DNA from: Oscillospiraceae bacterium
GTDB taxonomy: Bacteria; Bacillota; Clostridia; Saccharofermentanales; Saccharofermentanaceae
Direction of reading: 5' to 3'
Length of the DNA: 64,000 bases
Assembly: GCA_900176545.1 (NCBI GenBank)
Contig: FWXP01000001.1
Location: forward strand, 186,001-250,000
Position 1 is the stretch's first letter. Each line of letters opens with the position of its first letter. The notes beneath the pieces were generated by a model. The model had not been told where the DNA came from and made no database searches. It worked only from the letters and a program-made list of their open reading frames with translations. Shown in pieces: positions 45,643 to 54,863 of the stretch. A program made the translations under genes and the position numbers.

Positions 45643-46578
45643 ATGGCTATTACAGCACAGCAGGTTAAGGAACTCCGTGAGCTCACAGACTGTGGAATCA
45701 TGGATTGTAAGAAGGCTCTTACAGAGGCTAACGGTGATATCGAGAAGGCTAAGGCATGGCTTCGTGAGAAGGGTATGGCTAAGGCTGAGAAGAAGTCCAG
45801 CAGAGTTGCTGCTGAGGGACAGGTTGCTTCCTTCATCACAGACGATGCTAAGTACGGCGTACTCGTTGAGGTAAACGTTGAGACAGACTTCGCTGCAGCT
45901 ACACCTAAGTTCAAGGCTTTCGTTGATGCTATCGGTGCTCAGATCATGGCTACAAAGCCCGCTGACGTTGAGGCTCTTAAGGCTTCCGCTATGTACAACG
46001 ACGCTTCTAAGACTGTTGAGATCTTCACTAAGGAAGCTATCGCTGACGTAAGCGAGAACATCACAGTAAGAAGATTCGCAGCTTACGATGCTGCTAACGG
46101 AGCTGTTGCTTCCTACATTCACGCAGGCGGCAAGGTTGGCGTTATCACAGAGTTCGCTCTTGCAGACGCTTCCAAGGCTTCTTCTGATGTCTTCAAGACA
46201 GTTGCTAAGGATATCGGAATGCAGATCGCTGCTTCCAACCCTAACTGGGTAGTTGAGTCTGAGGTTCCTCAGGCTGAGCTCGACAAGGAGACTGAGATCA
46301 TCACAAAGAAGGCTCTCGAAGAGGGTAAGCCCGAGAAGATCATCGCTGATCGTATCGTTCCCGGTCAGATCAAGAACTTCTACAAGATCAATGTTCTCGT
46401 TGATCAGGAGTACGTTAAGGATGATTCCATCACAGTTGCTCAGTACCTTGCTAACGCTTCCAAGGAGCTTGGCACAGAGATCTCCGTAGTACGTTTCACA
46501 AGATACGGACTCGGTGAGGGTATCGAGAAGAAGGAAGACGACTTTGCTGCTGAGGTTATGAAGCAGGCTGGTCTCTGA
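45643..46578 (+). CDS. tsf: Translation elongation factor Ts
   Basis: A 311-residue guanine-nucleotide exchange factor that recycles EF-Tu. The N-terminal UBA-like domain ends in the signature TDCGIMDCKKAL (residues 16-27), followed by EANGDIEKAKAWLREKG; the core has VEVNVETDFAA and YIHAGGKVGV. AGGAGG precedes the ATG. It is the last gene of the rpsB unit, closed by a terminator; the usual next gene, pyrH, appears only 6.2 kb later. Confidence 0.98.
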   Translation: MAITAQQVKELRELTDCGIMDCKKALTEANGDIEKAKAWLREKGMAKAEKKSSRVAAEGQVASFITDDAKYGVLVEVNVETDFAAATPKFKAFVDAIGAQIMATKPADVEALKASAMYNDASKTVEIFTKEAIADVSENITVRRFAAYDAANGAVASYIHAGGKVGVITEFALADASKASSDVFKTVAKDIGMQIAASNPNWVVESEVPQAELDKETEIITKKALEEGKPEKIIADRIVPGQIKNFYKINVLVDQEYVKDDSITVAQYLANASKELGTEISVVRFTRYGLGEGIEKKEDDFAAEVMKQAGL

Positions 46579-46604
46579 TCCTGATATATCAATAGAGATA
46601 TCAA

Positions 46605-46643
46605 AAAGGGGTTGTCACTTGAGTGACAGCTCCTTTCTTTTTG
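46605..46643 (+). terminator. Intrinsic terminator of rpsB-tsf
   Basis: A 15-bp stem (46605-46619 with 46622-46636, two G-U pairs) closed by a very short loop, followed by CTTTTT. Confidence 0.9.
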
Positions 46644-46699
46644 CTGTTTTTACGTTTACAGCCTATAGATCACCTGTTCGCTCTTGATTCTTTGCTGAA

Positions 46700-46735
46700 A
46701 CAATAAACCCCTTTCCGTAAAAGGAAAAGGGTCTT
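46700..46735 (-). terminator. Terminator of the single-repeat DUF2135 gene
   Basis: On the minus strand ACCCTTTTCC pairs with GGAAAGGGGT (one mismatch), followed by TTATTGTTT. It lies 25 bp after the stop of the 46761-47540 gene. Confidence 0.65.
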
Positions 46736-46760
46736 TGTTATGTATCGAATGTGATGTATA

Positions 46761-47540
46761 TCAGTAACCGAATGTGATTATATCGATATCGGTTCCGGTA
46801 CCGTCTATATGTCCTTCGTAAAGCCTTGATACTCCGCCAACAGTAACTCTTACAAGATAACCCGTATATCCGTCGTTACGATCTGTGAAGTCTTCGATCC
46901 ATACATGGTACTCTCCGGATTGAGGCTCAGCAAAATAGATATTCTCAACAGGTGAATCCATCATGACCTCTGCGTTAGCATCTACGTCCAATGTGCCGCC
47001 GCCGACATTTCTGTTACCGTAATAGAGTTCTCCGCTGGGAGTAGATACGTGAAGATCCACGTCATCGGAGTTGTACCAGATTAGTGATATCGTGATCTCA
47101 CCGGTGCCTGCGCCTTGCTGGTCAAGAGCCGCATCAAGATCAGACTCTCCCGGCATTATGATTCCGCCATTGGCAGCAGCTCCGCCTGAATGTCTGTCAT
47201 CGTCGTCGTCATCATCATCATCGTCATCGTCGTCATCACGATCGCGGTCACGTTTCTCTGTCTTGGGTGCATTACGATCCTGAAAGAGTTTGCCGTTCTT
47301 GGGAAGATCGTGTGTAAAGAAGAATAGCCCCAAGAGTATCAATATAGTGGCAAATACAGCTACTAGAGGAATGATGACTCCTGCAATGTTCCTGTCTTTC
47401 TCAGGTTCTTCATAACTTACCTTACGAACAGGCTCGGGTTCTTTCTTTATCTCGGGTATAGGCTTGGGTTCATAAGTCTTCTGGTCAAAGAACTTAGAAC
47501 CTGCTCCGTTTATCGGATCATTGTTCTGATTGTATGACAT
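46761..47540 (-). CDS. Membrane protein with one DUF2135/YfaP-like domain and poly-Asp tract
   Basis: A 259-residue protein. A cytoplasmic Pro/Glu/Lys-rich N-terminus (1-52) precedes one membrane helix (about 53-76), then a basic-acidic stalk with 14 consecutive Asp (bases 47196-47237), a Gly/Ala hinge and one copy (about residues 143-259) of the domain repeated five times in the neighbouring 1,261-residue protein. Key strings are GTGEITISLIW, DDVDLHVSTPSG, YYGNR and GEYHVWIEDF. The pattern resembles DUF2135/YfaP, a family of unknown function. The poly-Asp stretch may bind calcium. It lies downstream of the large repeat gene on the same strand, separated by a terminator. It is probably a surface companion of that protein. 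Confidence 0.75.
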   Translation of the reverse strand: MSYNQNNDPINGAGSKFFDQKTYEPKPIPEIKKEPEPVRKVSYEEPEKDRNIAGVIIPLVAVFATILILLGLFFFTHDLPKNGKLFQDRNAPKTEKRDRDRDDDDDDDDDDDDDDRHSGGAAANGGIIMPGESDLDAALDQQGAGTGEITISLIWYNSDDVDLHVSTPSGELYYGNRNVGGGTLDVDANAEVMMDSPVENIYFAEPQSGEYHVWIEDFTDRNDGYTGYLVRVTVGGVSRLYEGHIDGTGTDIDIITFGY

Positions 47541-47685
47541 AACTATCCTCCATATTCAATGTATTATAAATATATATTTATTATTTTTTCAAACCTTTAT
47601 TGGCATATTTGAAAGAAAATATATCTTTCTGTATATATAGACGGATAATTATGTTCTTGGTTTTATATATTCGAACGGCATATTT

Positions 47686-47715
47686 AAAGAGCCGACGCTT
47701 TCGCATCAGCTCTTT
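47686..47715 (-). terminator. Terminator of the large DUF2135 repeat gene
   Basis: On the minus strand AAAGAGCTGATGC pairs fully with GCGTCGGCTCTTT (two G-U pairs) around a GAAA loop. On the plus strand those pairs become mismatches, so the element is oriented for the minus strand. The following T tract is short. Confidence 0.7.
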
Positions 47716-47737
47716 AGGAATTCTTTTTGACAATTGA

Positions 47738-50700
47738 TCATCCGTAATTAAATGAGATGATATCGACCCTTGTATCTGTTCCGTCGATGGTTCCTGTAAA
47801 GGTCTGTGACTGATCTCCTACGGTTACCCTGACTATATAATTAGTCGCACCATCAGATCTGTCGTTATAATCTTCTATCCAGACTGTATATGTACCTCCG
47901 GCCGGAACTGAGAAATAGATGTTCTCAACAGGATTATCCATCATGTTGGAAGATGTATTTGCATCGATATCCAGTTCTCCTCCGCCTACGGATCTGTTGC
48001 CATAGTAGATCTCAGATCCGTCAGGGGTCATGATATGAAGATCTACATCATCCGTAGAATCCCAGAGAAGGGATACTGTTATCTCTCCGGTTCCTGCATT
48101 AAGATCGTTCAGTACATCATCCATTGTGGATTCGTCAGGTCCTGCAGTATCACCTGTAGAGCCTCCGTATTCAAATGTGATGATATCGATCCTGGTACCC
48201 GTACCGTCGATAGTACCTTCGAAAGTCTGAGACTGTCCGCCTACCGTGACACGTACGATATAGCTGGTAGTACCGTCTGTTCTGTCTGAATAGTCATTGA
48301 TCCATACGGAGTATGTACCTGCAGCAGGGGTGGGGAAGAAGATATTTTCAACAGGATTATCCATCATGTTGCCGCCTGCATTAGCATCGATATCGAGTTC
48401 GCCGCCTCCGGCGGATCTGTTGCCGTAGTAGATCTCTGATCCGTCAGGTGTTGAGATATGAAGATCAACGTCATCCGTAGAATCCCAGAGAAGTGATACG
48501 GTTATCTCTCCGGTTCCTGCATTAAGTTCATTCAGTACATCGTCCATCGTTGACTCGTCGATACCGCCTGAGTACTCAAAGCCGAGAACCTCAATTACTG
48601 TACCGGTGGAATCTATAGTTCCTGTGAATACCTGTGATTCTCCGTTCACGGTGATCCTTATCATGAAGTTGGTCGTAAAGTCTGACCTGTCTTCATAATC
48701 ATTTATGTAGATCCAGTATTCGCCGTTATAAGGATCCGTGAAGTAGACGTTCTCGACGGGCTCATCCATCATATTTGAGGATGTGTTCGCATCTATGTCC
48801 AGATATCCGTTCTGGGCAGTTCTGTTGTTGTAGTAGATCTCCGTTCCGTCAGGTGTGAAAATGTGGAGATCAAGATCATCCGCACTGTCCCAGATAAGTG
48901 AGATCGTGATATCTCCGCTTCCTGCGCTAAGAGCCGAGAGTCTTGCATCGAGTGCTTCTTCGCTCAAGACTCCGTCAACGGCACCTTCTACGATGTAATC
49001 CCATTCAATATAGAATCCTGAATGATACTCTACATCGTCGAAGTAGGTAAAGCCCCATTGCATGTCGTTGTACATGAAGCCGTAGAGGTATTCCTCTCCG
49101 TAATTATCGGGTTGTACATCGCAGATATTGGTGTAACTTACAGGCTCTCCCGTGATCCATCCGAAGTCCGTGGTGTTGTTTACAAGGCCGATCCATCCGT
49201 ATGTATTAGGGAACCTTGTCGCGATGAACTGCTGTTCTGCTTCGTCACTGATAGCAACAAGGTGACCGCCCAGTGATTCTGCGAAGCATCTGGCCTGATG
49301 CCAAGTAGCCTGTGTGCTGATGTAGGAATAAGTATGATCTACGTAAGAGGACTGCATAAGAGAAGAAGCATCCCCATAGTCGAACTCAAGGATATCTATG
49401 CATGTTCCGGTTCCGTCGATAGTACCTGTAAAGGTCTGTGTCTGATCTCCGATGGTGACCATGACGAGAAAACTTGTAGTCCAGTCTTCAGATCTCTCAT
49501 TATAGTCGTTTATGTAGATGTAGTAATGACCGTTGGAGGGAAGAGCGAAGTAGCAATTCTCAATCGGCTCCATAGTAAGGTCATATCCTGCGTTAGCATC
49601 GTAGTCGAGGATACCGCCGCCTGCGGTCTTATTGCCATAGTAGATATGCTCATCGGACGGTGTCACGATATGAAGGTCAAGGTCGTCCCAGGAATCCCAC
49701 ATAAGTGATACAGTTATGTCTCCGACTCCGGCATTAGCTTCATCAAGAAGATATATGATCGTCTCTTCGCTTACTATAGTCTGTGTATAGACGGCAGTAG
49801 TACTTGTATATTCCCATTCCTCGATCACTTCTTCGTAACCTGTACCGTCGATATAACCGTCGTATTCTTCGATCTCGTCACCGATCTGGACACGGACGAT
49901 ATAGTAAGTGGATGTCTCGGGTGTCCTGTCACGATAATCTCTGACGAGTATCTGATAATCACCGCCAATAGGGACAGGGAAGTAGATATTCTCGACGGGG
50001 AAGTCCGCCAGATCGTATGAACTTGCATTCATGTCGATATCCAGCGTTCCGCCGTCAGCTGTCCTGTTGCCGTAGTAGATCCTGTTGCCGTTAGGTGTAA
50101 TAACATGAAGATCAAGGTCATCGTATGTGCTCCAGATAAGAGATACGGTTATCTCACCGACTCCTGCATTCAGGATCTCAGTCTGTTCGGTAAGTGTCTC
50201 GGATGTTATCTCTATCTCGGTCTCTTCGATAGTTATCTCTTCGTGCATTATGGTCTCTCGTGCGACCGTAATGTCCATTGCACCGATCGCCGGTATCCAT
50301 TCAACGATAGATACACTTATAGGATCAGGTACAATATCACCTTGATCAACATCGGGAGGATCGAACAGACCGTCTTCGTCCTTATCGCCTCTGGTGATCG
50401 TATATCCGCCGACACCGTCGATTATGTACCATGACGTGAAGCTGGTGCTGTGGAAAGTCATGCTGACTTCCTCGGTAGTACTTGTATGAGTGGATATGGA
50501 TATAGTTGAACTGCCAGATGTCGTGTAGCTGTTCATCTCTTCTTCGCTTATCGTGATGCTGTTGGTGGTGCTCATTACGAAGGTGCTGGAAGAAGAGCTT
50601 ACGTCTACGAGTATATCCGTATTTTCGATAGTAGTAGTTCCGGGCTTAGGCTCGGTAGATATCTGGTGGAGACTTCTGGGTTCACCGTTAAGAGTATAAG

Positions 50701-51523
50701 TGCTGTATCCGTCTATTACGCCTCCGGAAAGTATTACTGTATTAGAGAAACATACGGAGGTCTGTTCTACTATCGTGTACCATTCTTCATAATCCGTCGA
50801 TGTACCGTTATAGATACCCTGAAGCTGTTCGATCTTAGTCTCGGCAACCGTTACATCTCGTGTTACATGCTCTGAAAGGATCGTACACTGTCCGATGCTC
50901 TCTTCAGGTGTCATGATGTCACTCGGATCATCACTGTCAGCTGCATAGAGAGTACGGCCGAAGATGAGATCGCGCCAAAATGAGCCTGCATTTGAAGCGG
51001 AAAGTGCTTTGATATCATCTGAATCTTCCAGATCTTCTGCCATGTCCGCGAGATCTTCAGATACTTTTCCTGTAGCTTCCCATGCAGCAAGACATTCATT
51101 AAAGAGTGCTTCTGTCTCTTCGGGATCGGCGGTAGCAAGATCTGTCTCCAGCAGTCTCTCGGTCAATACCCTGGCATAAAGATAGCTTTGAGCCGTAAGG
51201 GAGGTCATGTCACAAAGATCACCGTAGTAATCCTTTACTTTAGCTTTCCTTGTCTTTGTGTTCGTATTCATGTAGATGATCCCGCCGACGATCGACAGGA
51301 TGACGACTACGGCTGCAGCGGGAATGGCTATAAGAGCTATCTTCTTTTTGCTCTCACCGGTCTTAGATGCCTTTCGGGCAGCTTTGTCTTTTTTCTTCTT
51401 CTCAGGGGGTGGTGTCGGGTCAGGAGCGGACTTAGCAGGTGTGTCGGAAATGACTTCTGCTCCGCAGCTCTCACAGAACTTTGCTCCGTCTTCTATCGGT
51501 GCTCCGCAGTTCTTACAAAACAT
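47738..51523 (-). CDS. Zinc-ribbon, membrane-anchored protein with five DUF2135-like repeats and a C-type-lectin-like domain
   Basis: A 1,261-residue protein. The N-terminal zinc ribbon (CKNCG...CESCG, residues 3-22) is cytoplasmic. A Lys-rich spacer, one membrane helix (about 64-86) and a helical outer region follow, then a Ser/Thr-rich beta segment with a calcium-type loop DKDEDGLFD. Two DUF2135-like domains, a C-type-lectin-like domain (bases 48995-49352; WHQARCFAESLGGHLVAISD and GWIGL) and three more DUF2135-like domains complete it. The ATG at 51523 follows GAGAGGAGG on the minus strand; the frame is open upstream to 51592 but without a ribosome site. It is probably a surface receptor or adhesin; the ribbon suggests a cytoplasmic partner. 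Confidence 0.85.
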   Translation of the reverse strand: MFCKNCGAPIEDGAKFCESCGAEVISDTPAKSAPDPTPPPEKKKKDKAARKASKTGESKKKIALIAIPAAAVVVILSIVGGIIYMNTNTKTRKAKVKDYYGDLCDMTSLTAQSYLYARVLTERLLETDLATADPEETEALFNECLAAWEATGKVSEDLADMAEDLEDSDDIKALSASNAGSFWRDLIFGRTLYAADSDDPSDIMTPEESIGQCTILSEHVTRDVTVAETKIEQLQGIYNGTSTDYEEWYTIVEQTSVCFSNTVILSGGVIDGYSTYTLNGEPRSLHQISTEPKPGTTTIENTDILVDVSSSSSTFVMSTTNSITISEEEMNSYTTSGSSTISISTHTSTTEEVSMTFHSTSFTSWYIIDGVGGYTITRGDKDEDGLFDPPDVDQGDIVPDPISVSIVEWIPAIGAMDITVARETIMHEEITIEETEIEITSETLTEQTEILNAGVGEITVSLIWSTYDDLDLHVITPNGNRIYYGNRTADGGTLDIDMNASSYDLADFPVENIYFPVPIGGDYQILVRDYRDRTPETSTYYIVRVQIGDEIEEYDGYIDGTGYEEVIEEWEYTSTTAVYTQTIVSEETIIYLLDEANAGVGDITVSLMWDSWDDLDLHIVTPSDEHIYYGNKTAGGGILDYDANAGYDLTMEPIENCYFALPSNGHYYIYINDYNERSEDWTTSFLVMVTIGDQTQTFTGTIDGTGTCIDILEFDYGDASSLMQSSYVDHTYSYISTQATWHQARCFAESLGGHLVAISDEAEQQFIATRFPNTYGWIGLVNNTTDFGWITGEPVSYTNICDVQPDNYGEEYLYGFMYNDMQWGFTYFDDVEYHSGFYIEWDYIVEGAVDGVLSEEALDARLSALSAGSGDITISLIWDSADDLDLHIFTPDGTEIYYNNRTAQNGYLDIDANTSSNMMDEPVENVYFTDPYNGEYWIYINDYEDRSDFTTNFMIRITVNGESQVFTGTIDSTGTVIEVLGFEYSGGIDESTMDDVLNELNAGTGEITVSLLWDSTDDVDLHISTPDGSEIYYGNRSAGGGELDIDANAGGNMMDNPVENIFFPTPAAGTYSVWINDYSDRTDGTTSYIVRVTVGGQSQTFEGTIDGTGTRIDIITFEYGGSTGDTAGPDESTMDDVLNDLNAGTGEITVSLLWDSTDDVDLHIMTPDGSEIYYGNRSVGGGELDIDANTSSNMMDNPVENIYFSVPAGGTYTVWIEDYNDRSDGATNYIVRVTVGDQSQTFTGTIDGTDTRVDIISFNYG
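47741..50170 (-). repeat. Five DUF2135-like domain repeats
   Basis: Units of about 360 bp at 49814-50170, 49376-49735, 48573-48929, 48162-48523 and 47741-48100. Each encodes GxGxITVSLxW, DDxDLHxxTP, YYGNR, LDxDAN, PVENxYF, YxVWIxDYxDR and GTIDGTGT. The two last units are nearly identical in DNA, including the linker before them, which indicates recent tandem duplication. The lectin-like domain separates units two and three. A sixth copy is in the adjacent 46761-47540 gene. Confidence 0.88.
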
Positions 51524-51756
51524 ATGATACCTCCTCTCATAAAAGGGCGGGGGATTGCTTATACTTCGATTATAATTATCGAATGTGTACATATTATTAA
51601 TGGAGTGAGAGCAAGATAAGAATACTAATCAGTCCATTATGACCGCGAGTTTTATATCGTTTCCTCGAAATGCTCTTAAATTGCATTTTTAGTCGGAATT
51701 AGCGTGATATCTATGAAATTCGGTTTCCTTTGCCTGACTTCTGCCTAATATACCTC

Positions 51757-51785
51757 TTGTTGCGATATACTACGCGTGACATAGT
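51757..51785 (+). promoter_or_regulatory. Possible promoter of the CPBP protease gene
   Basis: TTGTTG at 51757-51762 and CATAGT at 51780-51785, spacer 17 bp; the -10 matches at four of six positions. The gap 51593-51836 also holds a 32-bp element (51679-51712) resembling the valS promoter. Confidence 0.35.
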
Positions 51786-51836
51786 ATTGCAGATTCGAAT
51801 CAAATAAATGTTGAAAAAGTTAAAAGAGGTTTTGAA

Positions 51837-52661
51837 ATGGACAAGAAAATCAGTTGGATCAAATGTATAGCCGCGATAATATGCGCAGGGGTGATAAGTA
51901 CTGCCTCAAATTTCCTGTCTTGGCTGGTGCCGCAGGGCGGAATGGAAGATAACATGTATGGCTTCTTAACGTATCTTGTAACAGGATCTGTCCAGGCGAT
52001 AGGCTTGATATTGCTTTTATGCCTGTTCAAGAGGAAGGATGTATTTGCTAACAGACCCACCGGCAGTTTTGGTAATGGAATAGTGCTTGGTATCGTTCTT
52101 ATAGTTTACGCTGCGTATATGCTTGTAAGTAACCTCATCTCCTGCATAAGAGAAAAGAGTACTCCCGGCATGTCTCCTGTTTTTATGGCTGTCTACATTG
52201 TCGGTATCTTTATGGGCGCAGGCATCGGAGAAGAGTTTATCTTCAGAGGTATATTCATGAATTTCATAAGAAGCGCGGCAGGCAACCGTACAAGGAAAGG
52301 ACTTCTTATCGGTATGACAGTATCTTCCGTATGCTTCGGACTCGTGCATTTTGCTAATCTGCAGGACAGTGCGGATGTTGTCGGTACTATAGGTCAGGTC
52401 ATATATGCCGTAGGTATCGGATTTTATCTTGCCGCGATATACACAAGGACTAAGAATATCTGGTTCAATGTTGTCCTTCATTTCTTTGTTGATATCTCAG
52501 CTCTTTTTAATACGTTATTTACGAGCAGCGAAGTATCAGTAAGCGAGGTGATAGGCGGAGATCCTTCTCAGGTCATAATAAGATCGATCCTTCTGGGAGC
52601 GGTATTCTGGGCTATGGGCCTGTTCATGGTAAGAAAGAGCAAGATGCCGGAACTTGCTTAA
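51837..52661 (+). CDS. CPBP-family intramembrane glutamic protease
   Basis: A 274-residue membrane protein with about eight helices. The CPBP (CAAX protease / bacteriocin-processing, Abi) motifs are intact: motif 1 EEFIFRG (about 132-138), motif 2 FGLVHFAN (about 164-171) and motif 3 NVVLHFFVD (about 212-220). Relatives process prenylated proteins or bacteriocins, or give self-immunity to bacteriocins. It stands alone between the surface-protein genes and pyrH and ends before a hairpin. The substrate is unknown. Confidence 0.88.
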   Translation: MDKKISWIKCIAAIICAGVISTASNFLSWLVPQGGMEDNMYGFLTYLVTGSVQAIGLILLLCLFKRKDVFANRPTGSFGNGIVLGIVLIVYAAYMLVSNLISCIREKSTPGMSPVFMAVYIVGIFMGAGIGEEFIFRGIFMNFIRSAAGNRTRKGLLIGMTVSSVCFGLVHFANLQDSADVVGTIGQVIYAVGIGFYLAAIYTRTKNIWFNVVLHFFVDISALFNTLFTSSEVSVSEVIGGDPSQVIIRSILLGAVFWAMGLFMVRKSKMPELA

Positions 52662-52685
52662 AGTAATAGGTCTTGTGATCAGATT

Positions 52686-52719
52686 ACCCGCAGGTGATGT
52701 CATATCCTGCGGGGGTTTA
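52686..52719 (+). terminator. Terminator after the CPBP protease gene
   Basis: CCCGCAGG at 52687-52694 pairs with CCTGCGGG at 52706-52713 across an 11-nt loop, followed by GGTTTAT. The T run is short, so readthrough into pyrH is possible. Confidence 0.55.
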
Positions 52720-52794
52720 TATATCCAAATTTGTCCTTTTAATATATTGAGTTTACAGATAAAATATACACAGTTAAATTTTGGAGGTTATTCA

Positions 52795-53502
52795 ATGAGT
52801 GATGTGAAATATAAGAGGATCCTGCTGAAGCTGTCCGGTGAGGCACTGGCAGGTGACAAGAAGGTGGGAATAGACGACGATGTTGTAAGAGAGATCACCT
52901 CCAAGGTAAAAGAAGTATCTGATCTTGGTGTTGAAGTAGCTATCGTAGTAGGCGGCGGCAACTTCTGGAGAGGCAGATCTTCAGAGAAGATGGACAGAGT
53001 AACTGCAGACCATATGGGAATGCTCGCTACGATGATGAACGCACTTGCACTTTCTGATGCACTTGAGCAGCACGGTGCCGTTACAAGAGTACTCTCCGCA
53101 GTCGAGATCCGTCAGATGGCTGAGCCTTATATCAGAAAGAGGGCTGTAAGACACTTAGAGAAGGGAAGGATCGTCATCTTCGCATGCGGTACCGGTAACC
53201 CTTATTTCTCAACTGATACGGGTGCTGCACTTCGTGCTACCGAGATCGGCGCAGATGTCTTCATGAAGGCAACGATGGTAGACGGTGTATATGATAAGGA
53301 TCCTCACGTATATCCTGATGCAGTAAGATATGAGAAGGTATCTCATGATGAGGTATTAAAGTCCAACCTCAAGGTTATGGATGCAACAGCTGCAGCTCTC
53401 TGCCGCGATAACCACACTAAGATACTCGTATTCTCAATGGAAGATCCCGATAACATCGTAAAGATCGTTAAGGGCGCTAACCTCGGAACAATTGTTGAAT
53501 AA
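52795..53502 (+). CDS. pyrH: Uridylate kinase
   Basis: A 235-residue hexameric UMP kinase, bacterial type. Signatures are [15 protein letters not shown] (7-21), [10 protein letters not shown], and [15 protein letters not shown], which is very typical. [16 protein letters not shown] and DGVYDKDP complete the active site. The ATG at 52795 has GGAGG at 52782-52786; the frame is open upstream to 52654, but that segment is the CPBP tail and terminator. It begins the pyrH-frr-uppS-cdsA-dxr-rseP unit. Confidence 0.97.
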   Translation: MSDVKYKRILLKLSGEALAGDKKVGIDDDVVREITSKVKEVSDLGVEVAIVVGGGNFWRGRSSEKMDRVTADHMGMLATMMNALALSDALEQHGAVTRVLSAVEIRQMAEPYIRKRAVRHLEKGRIVIFACGTGNPYFSTDTGAALRATEIGADVFMKATMVDGVYDKDPHVYPDAVRYEKVSHDEVLKSNLKVMDATAAALCRDNHTKILVFSMEDPDNIVKIVKGANLGTIVE

Positions 53503-53527
53503 TATACATAGAAAGGGAGACAACATT

Positions 53528-54094
53528 ATGATAGAGATCACAAAGCAGGATTATGACGTAGTAGAAGACAAGATGAAGAAGGCTATTTCCAATCTTCAGG
53601 AGAACCTCAATGCGATCCGTGCAGGTAGAGCTAATCCTCACGTTCTGGACAGGATCACTGTAGATTATTACGGCGCTCCCTCTCCTTTGCAGGCAGTTGC
53701 CAATATCCAGGTACCCGAGGCAAGGATGATCACTCTTGCACCCTGGGATCCTTCTATGCTCAAGGAGATCGAGAAGGCTATCATGGCTTCCGACCTCGGT
53801 ATCACACCTTCTAATGACGGTAAGATCATAAGGCTCATGTTCCCCATCCTCACAGAGGAGAGACGTAAAGAGCTCGTTAAGCAGGTTAAGACTTACGGAG
53901 AAGAGTGCAAGGTCGCTATCCGTAACATCAGAAGAGATAACATCGATAAGATGAGAGCTGCCAACAAGAAGAAGGAGATCACTGATGATGTTCTCGGCGA
54001 ATACGAGGACAAGATCCAGAAGATCACAGATAAGTTCACTAAGGAAGTCGATTCCACTTGTGATAACAAAGAGAAGGAATTGATGGAAATCTGA
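53528..54094 (+). CDS. frr: Ribosome recycling factor
   Basis: A 188-residue RRF that splits post-termination ribosomes together with EF-G. AIRAGRANPHVLDRITVDYYG and PSNDGKIIRLMFPILTEERRKELVK are family signatures. The ATG at 53528 has AAAGGGAG upstream; the open frame from 53492 is inside pyrH. It lies 25 bp behind pyrH. Confidence 0.97.
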   Translation: MIEITKQDYDVVEDKMKKAISNLQENLNAIRAGRANPHVLDRITVDYYGAPSPLQAVANIQVPEARMITLAPWDPSMLKEIEKAIMASDLGITPSNDGKIIRLMFPILTEERRKELVKQVKTYGEECKVAIRNIRRDNIDKMRAANKKKEITDDVLGEYEDKIQKITDKFTKEVDSTCDNKEKELMEI

Positions 54095-54097
54095 TAG

Positions 54098-54859
54098 ATG
54101 GCTATCCTCGGACAAAAGAAGAAGACTTACGATACTACGGGACTTAAGGTCCCGGTATCTTTGGGCGTAATAATGGACGGTAACGGCAGATGGGCCAAGA
54201 AGCGTCTCCTTCCCAGGAGCGCAGGCCACAGAGCCGGAGCCGAGAATCTCAAGGAACTCTGCACCAACTGCGGTAACTACGGAGTCAAGTATCTTACTGT
54301 ATACGCATTTTCTACCGAGAACTGGTCCCGTCCCGATGACGAGGTTCACCAGCTCATGGAGCTCTTTGTCGAGTTTTGGGAAAGATATGATCCCGAGCTC
54401 GAGAAGGAAGGTATCAGGGTGCGCTTTACCGGAGATATCGATTCGCTTCCCGATAATATCAAGGAAGTATGCAGAAGAGGTGAGGAGAGATCCAAGAACC
54501 GTACGAAGATGCAGCTGATAGTTGCATTTAATTACGGCGGAAGACGTGAGATCGAGAATGCCTGCCGTCAGATAGCGCGAGATGTTAAGGAAGGGAAGAT
54601 CTCTCCCGAAGATATCACGGAGAAGATGATCTCGGACAATATGTATATGCCCGATGTTCCTGATCCTGAACTTATCATCCGTCCAAGCGGCGAGCTTCGC
54701 CTGTCGAATTTCCTTCTGTGGGAATCAGCTTATTCTGAGCTGTGGACATCAGAATGCCTCTGGCCCGACTTCGGTTATGATGAGCTTACACAGGCGTTCA
54801 GGGATTTTGCCGGAAGAGACAGAAGATTCGGCGGATTGAGCAAGAGTAAGGAGTCATGA
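54098..54859 (+). CDS. uppS: Undecaprenyl diphosphate synthase (isoprenyl transferase)
   Basis: A 253-residue cis-prenyltransferase that makes the C55 lipid carrier for cell-wall synthesis. The catalytic block IMDGNGRWAKKR, the RSAGHRAGAE helix, YAFSTENWSRP and the late RPSGELRLSNFLLWE / DFGYDEL regions are all present. It starts 3 bp behind frr, within the conserved lipid/isoprenoid cluster. Confidence 0.96.
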   Translation: MAILGQKKKTYDTTGLKVPVSLGVIMDGNGRWAKKRLLPRSAGHRAGAENLKELCTNCGNYGVKYLTVYAFSTENWSRPDDEVHQLMELFVEFWERYDPELEKEGIRVRFTGDIDSLPDNIKEVCRRGEERSKNRTKMQLIVAFNYGGRREIENACRQIARDVKEGKISPEDITEKMISDNMYMPDVPDPELIIRPSGELRLSNFLLWESAYSELWTSECLWPDFGYDELTQAFRDFAGRDRRFGGLSKSKES

Positions 54860-54863
54860 TCAG

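Noticed and set aside
52654-52794. Longer pyrH start upstream of 52795
   Set aside because: The extra codons overlap the CPBP tail and a terminator hairpin, and GGAGG fits the ATG at 52795, where UMP-kinase homology begins.
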